Assembly (NCBI GenBank): GCA_916613615.1
Contig: OU744737.1
Span: 2,438,001 to 2,502,000, forward strand
DNA: 64,000 nt
Direction: 5' to 3'
Source of the DNA: Steromphala cineraria
Taxonomy: Eukaryota > Mollusca > Gastropoda > Trochida > Trochidae
Below are positions 55,901-64,000 of the stretch, in pieces. Below the pieces are notes generated by a model, which searched no databases, was not told the DNA's origin, and worked only from the letters and a program-made list of their open reading frames with translations. Made by a program: the position numbers and the translations under genes. Position 1 is the stretch's first letter; every line of letters begins with the position of its first letter.

Positions 55901-58900
55901 CCTTTTTCTGTATCACTACGCCTGAGAATGGCCTCTGAAAGAGCACCCCTCCCATTTTTCAATGACCTTGCGTCTAGGCCCTGTCTTGTCCGGAATGTGC
56001 CAGGAATAAAAATGTCAGTGTATTTAACATGGAAGGATGATGTTAATAGCTTCTGAATCTTGCTTATTAGCTTTGTTTACTTTCATAGTAAACGAATTTG
56101 AGAGGATCCTTGCATCCCCTTTCTAATTTCCTTCAAACCAACAACCAAGTGATTGGTTCTCAGGAAACGTCTTTCATTATTTTTTATGCATATCTGTTCC
56201 CACATCTCAACTGGTGTTTGGTGTTTCTTTGCCAAGATTCCTCCATTTGAAGATGAAAAGGAAAACATTTTTGCAACTCCCCCTGAAGTAGTCGTCAATG
56301 AGTTCATTCATGGATTAGAGAGACCGTAGGGTTACATTGCAAAGCAGGATGCATGCTTTTCTCGCAAAACACGGACATTGACACGCACCAGCACACATTG
56401 CTAGGCTTTGCTTTGCTTTGTGAAATTGAAAAAAGAATAATATTTAAATTGGTTTGCTTTGATAAATTTGGTTCTGTATTTTTCAAAATAAAAAAAGGAA
56501 AACAGGGTTCGAAAACAGGATGAGTCAGGAAACTTATGCAGGTTAAATTGGTTATATTTTACCTTAGGTTTTACATCTTTTGCTAACATGACCTGTTCTG
56601 TACTATTGCTGTTTTGGAAAGTTGTTGTTGTAGGAGAACTTCGTTAGATGAGTGGAGTCGGCAGTTTGGAGACCTACGGTCCCGTTCCACAAAACACTTA
56701 CAGTCAATCGTAAGTCTAAAGACAAATAAACACTGAGGGTTGTAGCGACCATACCACTTGACAAATCCATGTAAAAACTTGAAAGATGTCTGTACACAAC
56801 TTTCTGAAGCAAAAGTAAAAATGAATAACCCCAACATTGACGATACAATTTGATACCTATCTATTAACCAACCCGGAAGTGAATCCCTTCAATGGAATCG
56901 TACAAATTTCTTCAAATCGCACATTGAATTGAAGCTCCTTCTTCGTCCTTTACAATGATATAAACCATTTTAAATTCCGTCACCCTGTTCAAGAGAAATA
57001 CAGTGCCAAAGAAGGGTGGGGGTTCACAACTTTTATAGTAAGAAAGTTACTACGTTATCGTAGTCTCAACCATATTTGGTCTTTCCAAATTTGGCCTTTT
57101 TCTGTATCACTACGCCTGAGAATGGCCTCTGAAAGAGCACCCCTCCCATTTTTCAATGACCTTGCGTCTAGGCCCTGTCTTGTCCGGAATGTGCCAGGAA
57201 TAAAAATGTCAGTGTATTTAACATGGAAGGATGATGTTAATAGCTTCTGAATCTTGCTTATTAGCTTTGTTTACTTTCATAGTAAACGAATTTGAGAGGA
57301 TCCTTGCATCCCCTTTCTAATTTCCTTCAAACCAACAACCAAGTGATTGGTTCTCAGGAAACGTCTTTCATTATTTTTTATGCATATCTGTTCCCACATC
57401 TCAACTGGTGTTTGGTGTTTCTTTGCCAAGATTCCTCCATTTGAAGATGAAAAGGAAAACATTTTTGCAACTCCCCCTGAAGTAGTCGTCAATGAGTTCA
57501 TTCATGGATTAGAGAGACCGTAGGGTTACATTGCAAAGCAGGATGCATGCTTTTCTCGCAAAACACGGACATTGACACGCACCAGCACACATTGCTAGGC
57601 TTTGCTTTGCTTTGTGAAATTGAAAAAAGAATAATATTTAAATTGGTTTGCTTTGATAAATTTGGTTCTGTATTTTTCAAAATAAAAAAAGGAAAACAGG
57701 GTTCGAAAACAGGATGAGTCAGGAAACTTATGCAGGTTAAATTGGTTATATTTTACCTTAGGTTTTACATCTTTTGCTAACATGACCTGTTCTGTACTAT
57801 TGCTGTTTTGGAAAGTTGTTGTTGTAGGAGAACTTCGTTAGATGAGTGGAGTCGGCAGTTTGGAGACCTACGGTCCCGTTCCACAAAACACTTACAGTCA
57901 ATCGTAAGTCTAAAGACAAATAAACACTGAGGGTTGTAGCGACCATACCACTTGACAAATCCATGTAAAAACTTGAAAGATGTCTGTACACAACTTTCTG
58001 AAGCAAAAGTAAAAATGAATAACCCCAACATTGACGATACAATTTGATACCTATCTATTAACCAACCCGGAAGTGAATCCCTTCAATGGAATCGTACAAA
58101 TTTCTTCAAATCGCACATTGAATTGAAGCTCCTTCTTCGTCCTTTACAATGATATAAACCATTTTAAATTCCGTCACCCTGTTCAAGAGAAATACAGTGC
58201 CAAAGAAGGGTGGGGGTTCACAACTTTTATAGTAAGAAAGTTACTACGTTATCGTAGTCTCAACCATATTTGGTCTTTCCAAATTTGGCCTTTTTCTGTA
58301 TCACTACGCCTGAGAATGGCCTCTGAAAGAGCACCCCTCCCATTTTTCAATGACCTTGCGTCTAGGCCCTGTCTTGTCCGGAATGTGCCAGGAATAAAAA
58401 TGTCAGTGTATTTAACATGGAAGGATGATGTTAATAGCTTCTGAATCTTGCTTATTAGCTTTGTTTACTTTCATAGTAAACGAATTTGAGAGGATCCTTG
58501 CATCCCCTTTCTAATTTCCTTCAAACCAACAACCAAGTGATTGGTTCTCAGGAAACGTCTTTCATTATTTTTTATGCATATCTGTTCCCACATCTCAACT
58601 GGTGTTTGGTGTTTCTTTGCCAAGATTCCTCCATTTGAAGATGAAAAGGAAAACATTTTTGCAACTCCCCCTGAAGTAGTCGTCAATGAGTTCATTCATG
58701 GATTAGAGAGACCGTAGGGTTACATTGCAAAGCAGGATGCATGCTTTTCTCGCAAAACACGGACATTGACACGCACCAGCACACATTGCTAGGCTTTGCT
58801 TTGCTTTGTGAAATTGAAAAAAGAATAATATTTAAATTGGTTTGCTTTGATAAATTTGGTTCTGTATTTTTCAAAATAAAAAAAGGAAAACAGGGTTCGA

Positions 58901-61900
58901 AAACAGGATGAGTCAGGAAACTTATGCAGGTTAAATTGGTTATATTTTACCTTAGGTTTTACATCTTTTGCTAACATGACCTGTTCTGTACTATTGCTGT
59001 TTTGGAAAGTTGTTGTTGTAGGAGAACTTCGTTAGATGAGTGGAGTCGGCAGTTTGGAGACCTACGGTCCCGTTCCACAAAACACTTACAGTCAATCGTA
59101 AGTCTAAAGACAAATAAACACTGAGGGTTGTAGCGACCATACCACTTGACAAATCCATGTAAAAACTTGAAAGATGTCTGTACACAACTTTCTGAAGCAA
59201 AAGTAAAAATGAATAACCCCAACATTGACGATACAATTTGATACCTATCTATTAACCAACCCGGAAGTGAATCCCTTCAATGGAATCGTACAAATTTCTT
59301 CAAATCGCACATTGAATTGAAGCTCCTTCTTCGTCCTTTACAATGATATAAACCATTTTAAATTCCGTCACCCTGTTCAAGAGAAATACAGTGCCAAAGA
59401 AGGGTGGGGGTTCACAACTTTTATAGTAAGAAAGTTACTACGTTATCGTAGTCTCAACCATATTTGGTCTTTCCAAATTTGGCCTTTTTCTGTATCACTA
59501 CGCCTGAGAATGGCCTCTGAAAGAGCACCCCTCCCATTTTTCAATGACCTTGCGTCTAGGCCCTGTCTTGTCCGGAATGTGCCAGGAATAAAAATGTCAG
59601 TGTATTTAACATGGAAGGATGATGTTAATAGCTTCTGAATCTTGCTTATTAGCTTTGTTTACTTTCATAGTAAACGAATTTGAGAGGATCCTTGCATCCC
59701 CTTTCTAATTTCCTTCAAACCAACAACCAAGTGATTGGTTCTCAGGAAACGTCTTTCATTATTTTTTATGCATATCTGTTCCCACATCTCAACTGGTGTT
59801 TGGTGTTTCTTTGCCAAGATTCCTCCATTTGAAGATGAAAAGGAAAACATTTTTGCAACTCCCCCTGAAGTAGTCGTCAATGAGTTCATTCATGGATTAG
59901 AGAGACCGTAGGGTTACATTGCAAAGCAGGATGCATGCTTTTCTCGCAAAACACGGACATTGACACGCACCAGCACACATTGCTAGGCTTTGCTTTGCTT
60001 TGTGAAATTGAAAAAAGAATAATATTTAAATTGGTTTGCTTTGATAAATTTGGTTCTGTATTTTTCAAAATAAAAAAAGGAAAACAGGGTTCGAAAACAG
60101 GATGAGTCAGGAAACTTATGCAGGTTAAATTGGTTATATTTTACCTTAGGTTTTACATCTTTTGCTAACATGACCTGTTCTGTACTATTGCTGTTTTGGA
60201 AAGTTGTTGTTGTAGGAGAACTTCGTTAGATGAGTGGAGTCGGCAGTTTGGAGACCTACGGTCCCGTTCCACAAAACACTTACAGTCAATCGTAAGTCTA
60301 AAGACAAATAAACACTGAGGGTTGTAGCGACCATACCACTTGACAAATCCATGTAAAAACTTGAAAGATGTCTGTACACAACTTTCTGAAGCAAAAGTAA
60401 AAATGAATAACCCCAACATTGACGATACAATTTGATACCTATCTATTAACCAACCCGGAAGTGAATCCCTTCAATGGAATCGTACAAATTTCTTCAAATC
60501 GCACATTGAATTGAAGCTCCTTCTTCGTCCTTTACAATGATATAAACCATTTTAAATTCCGCCACCCTGTTCAAGAGAAATACAGTGCCAAAGAAGGGTG
60601 GGGGTTCACAACTTTTATAGTAAGAAAGTTACTACGTTATCGTAGTCTCAACCATATTTGGTCTTTCCAAATTTGGCCTTTTTCTGTATCACTACGCCTG
60701 AGAATGGCCTCTGAAAGAGCACCCCTCCCATTTTTCAATGACCTTGCGTCTAGGCCCTGTCTTGTCCGGAATGTGCCAGGAATAAAAATGTCAGTGTATT
60801 TAACATGGAAGGATGATGTTAATAGCTTCTGAATCTTGCTTATTAGCTTTGTTTACTTTCATAGTAAACGAATTTGAGAGGATCCTTGCATCCCCTTTCT
60901 AATTTCCTTCAAACCAACAACCAAGTGATTGGTTCTCAGGAAACGTCTTTCATTATTTTTTATGCATATCTGTTCCCACATCTCAACTGGTGTTTGGTGT
61001 TTCTTTGCCAAGATTCCTCCATTTGAAGATGAAAAGGAAAACATTTTTGCAACTCCCCCTGAAGTAGTCGTCAATGAGTTCATTCATGGATTAGAGAGAC
61101 CGTAGGGTTACATTGCAAAGCAGGATGCATGCTTTTCTCGCAAAACACGGACATTGACACGCACCAGCACACATTGCTAGGCTTTGCTTTGCTTTGTGAA
61201 ATTGAAAAAAGAATAATATTTAAATTGGTTTGCTTTGATAAATTTGGTTCTGTATTTTTCAAAATAAAAAAAGGAAAACAGGGTTCGAAAACAGGATGAG
61301 TCAGGAAACTTATGCAGGTTAAATTGGTTATATTTTACCTTAGGTTTTACATCTTTTGCTAACATGACCTGTTCTGTACTATTGCTGTTTTGGAAAGTTG
61401 TTGTTGTAGGAGAACTTCGTTAGATGAGTGGAGTCGGCAGTTTGGAGACCTACGGTCCCGTTCCACAAAACACTTACAGTCAATCGTAAGTCTAAAGACA
61501 AATAAACACTGAGGGTTGTAGCGACCATACCACTTGACAAATCCATGTAAAAACTTGAAAGATGTCTGTACACAACTTTCTGAAGCAAAAGTAAAAATGA
61601 ATAACCCCAACATTGACGATACAATTTGATACCTATCTATTAACCAACCCGGAAGTGAATCCCTTCAATGGAATCGTACAAATTTCTTCAAATCGCACAT
61701 TGAATTGAAGCTCCTTCTTCGTCCTTTACAATGATATAAACCATTTTAAATTCCGTCACCCTGTTCAAGAGAAATACAGTGCCAAAGAAGGGTGGGGGTT
61801 CACAACTTTTATAGTAAGAAAGTTACTACGTTATCGTAGTCTCAACCATATTTGGTCTTTCCAAATTTGGCCTTTTTCTGTATCACTACGCCTGAGAATG

Positions 61901-64000
61901 GCCTCTGAAAGAGCACCCCTCCCATTTTTCAATGACCTTGCGTCTAGGCCCTGTCTTGTCCGGAATGTGCCAGGAATAAAAATGTCAGTGTATTTAACAT
62001 GGAAGGATGATGTTAATAGCTTCTGAATCTTGCTTATTAGCTTTGTTTACTTTCATAGTAAACGAATTTGAGAGGATCCTTGCATCCCCTTTCTAATTTC
62101 CTTCAAACCAACAACCAAGTGATTGGTTCTCAGGAAACGTCTTTCATTATTTTTTATGCATATCTGTTCCCACATCTCAACTGGTGTTTGGTGTTTCTTT
62201 GCCAAGATTCCTCCATTTGAAGATGAAAAGGAAAACATTTTTGCAACTCCCCCTGAAGTAGTCGTCAATGAGTTCATTCATGGATTAGAGAGACCGTAGG
62301 GTTACATTGCAAAGCAGGATGCATGCTTTTCTCGCAAAACACGGACATTGACACGCACCAGCACACATTGCTAGGCTTTGCTTTGCTTTGTGAAATTGAA
62401 AAAAGAATAATATTTAAATTGGTTTGCTTTGATAAATTTGGTTCTGTATTTTTCAAAATAAAAAAAGGAAAACAGGGTTCGAAAACAGGATGAGTCAGGA
62501 AACTTATGCAGGTTAAATTGGTTATATTTTACCTTAGGTTTTACATCTTTTGCTAACATGACCTGTTCTGTACTATTGCTGTTTTGGAAAGTTGTTGTTG
62601 TAGGAGAACTTCGTTAGATGAGTGGAGTCGGCAGTTTGGAGACCTACGGTCCCGTTCCACAAAACACTTACAGTCAATCGTAAGTCTAAAGACAAATAAA
62701 CACTGAGGGTTGTAGCGACCATACCACTTGACAAATCCATGTTAAAACTTGAAAGATGTCTGTACACAACTTTCTGAAGCAAAAGTAAAAATGAATAACC
62801 CCAACATTGACGATACAATTTGATACCTATCTATTAACCAACCCGGAAGTGAATCCCTTCAATGGAATCGTACAAATTTCTTCAAATCGCACATTGAATT
62901 GAAGCTCCTTCTTCGTCCTTTACAATGATATAAACCATTTTAAATTCCGTCACCCTGTTCAAGAGAAATACAGTGCCAAAGAAGGGTGGGGGTTCACAAC
63001 TTTTATAGTAAGAAAGTTACTACGTTATCGTAGTCTCAACCATATTTGGTCTTTCCAAATTTGGCCTTTTTCTGTATCACTACGCCTGAGAATGGCCTCT
63101 GAAAGAGCACCCCTCCCATTTTTCAATGACCTTGCGTCTAGGCCCTGTCTTGTCCGGAATGTGCCAGGAATAAAAATGTCAGTGTATTTAACATGGAAGG
63201 ATGATGTTAATAGCTTCTGAATCTTGCTTATTAGCTTTGTTTACTTTCATAGTAAACGAATTTGAGAGGATCCTTGCATCCCCTTTCTAATTTCCTTCAA
63301 ACCAACAACCAAGTGATTGGTTCTCAGGAAACGTCTTTCATTATTTTTTATGCATATCTGTTCCCACATCTCAACTGGTGTTTGGTGTTTCTTTGCCAAG
63401 ATTCCTCCATTTGAAGATGAAAAGGAAAACATTTTTGCAACTCCCCCTGAAGTAGTCGTCAATGAGTTCATTCATGGATTAGAGAGACCGTAGGGTTACA
63501 TTGCAAAGCAGGATGCATGCTTTTCTCGCAAAACACGGACATTGACACGCACCAGCACACATTGCTAGGCTTTGCTTTGCTTTGTGAAATTGAAAAAAGA
63601 ATAATATTTAAATTGGTTTGCTTTGATAAATTTGGTTCTGTATTTTTCAAAATAAAAAAAGGAAAACAGGGTTCGAAAACAGGATGAGTCAGGAAACTTA
63701 TGCAGGTTAAATTGGTTATATTTTACCTTAGGTTTTACATCTTTTGCTAACATGACCTGTTCTGTACTATTGCTGTTTTGGAAAGTTGTTGTTGTAGGAG
63801 AACTTCGTTAGATGAGTGGAGTCGGCAGTTTGGAGACCTACGGTCCCGTTCCACAAAACACTTACAGTCAATCGTAAGTCTAAAGACAAATAAACACTGA
63901 GGGTTGTAGCGACCATACCACTTGACAAATCCATGTAAAAACTTGAAAGATGTCTGTACACAACTTTCTGAAGCAAAAGTAAAAATGAATAACCCCAACA
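51712..64000 (+). repeat. Homogeneous 1194-bp tandem array, ten full units plus partial
   Basis: Unit starts at about 51712, 52906, 54100, 55294, 56488, 57682, 58876, 60070, 61264, 62458 and 63652 (partial, cut by the window end). Each has about 120 bp unique to the array (AATAAAAAAAGGAAAACAGG ... GACCTGTTCTG) followed by about 1.07 kb matching 47975-49057 of segment unit 1. By eye the units are nearly identical: single-base changes near 60562 (C for T) and 62743 (T for A). Minus-strand open frames of 60-84 codons repeat in each unit and are not supported as genes. Confidence 0.95.

Noticed and set aside
51827..63998. Repeating minus-strand open frames of 60-84 codons in every 1194-bp unit
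   Set aside because: They recur only because the DNA repeats. They lack domains, splice context and start-site evidence. Overlapping frames exist on the same strand.

Overview
This is eukaryotic nuclear DNA from an animal. It is AT-rich with very low coding density. It holds intron-containing genes with GT/AG junctions, tRNA-derived SINEs, decayed LINE pieces and many non-autonomous DNA transposons (MITEs). A testis-specific serine kinase (TSSK-type) gene points to a metazoan. The repeat spectrum (short foldback MITEs, TTAA- and TA-flanked elements, SINEs ending in a tetranucleotide run) fits a marine invertebrate, perhaps a mollusc, but that placement is inference. There is no bacterial or phage architecture and no CRISPR.

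Layout. 1-6.5 kb: a SINE-containing composite, MITEs, a foldback split by a MITE, and a possible signal-peptide first exon (minus strand, 4215-4263) beside a CpG-rich patch. 6.5-7.5 kb: the TSSK-like kinase gene on the minus strand. 7.8-26 kb: mostly repeats, including two LINE 3' remnants, five or more MITE families, foldbacks and small tandem arrays. 26.5-32.7 kb (minus) and 43.0-47.4 kb (plus): two divergently oriented paralogous four-exon genes (called A and B here). Both encode secreted, cysteine-containing proteins of a family I do not recognise. I built them from matching exons; both have the same intron phases (0, 1, 2). Between them lie a SINE with a (TCAA)32 tail, a ~67-bp satellite, palindromes and a ~1-kb tandem duplication.

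46.4-64 kb: a segment carrying the last exon of gene B is tandemly duplicated (period 2656 bp), so a second nearly identical terminal exon lies at 49694-50102. From about 51712 to the window end, a 1194-bp monomer derived from the 3' part of that segment repeats ten times in full plus a partial copy, almost without differences, and runs out of the window.

The most notable points are the new paired gene family with repeated partial-exon duplication (exon 1, exon 3 5' end, exon 4), the homogeneous 1194-bp array beside it, a retroposon whose target-site duplication contains the gene B splice donor, and a palindrome whose intact arm shows the empty site of a MITE in the other arm. No alignment, gene prediction or database search was run; all matches were read by eye.
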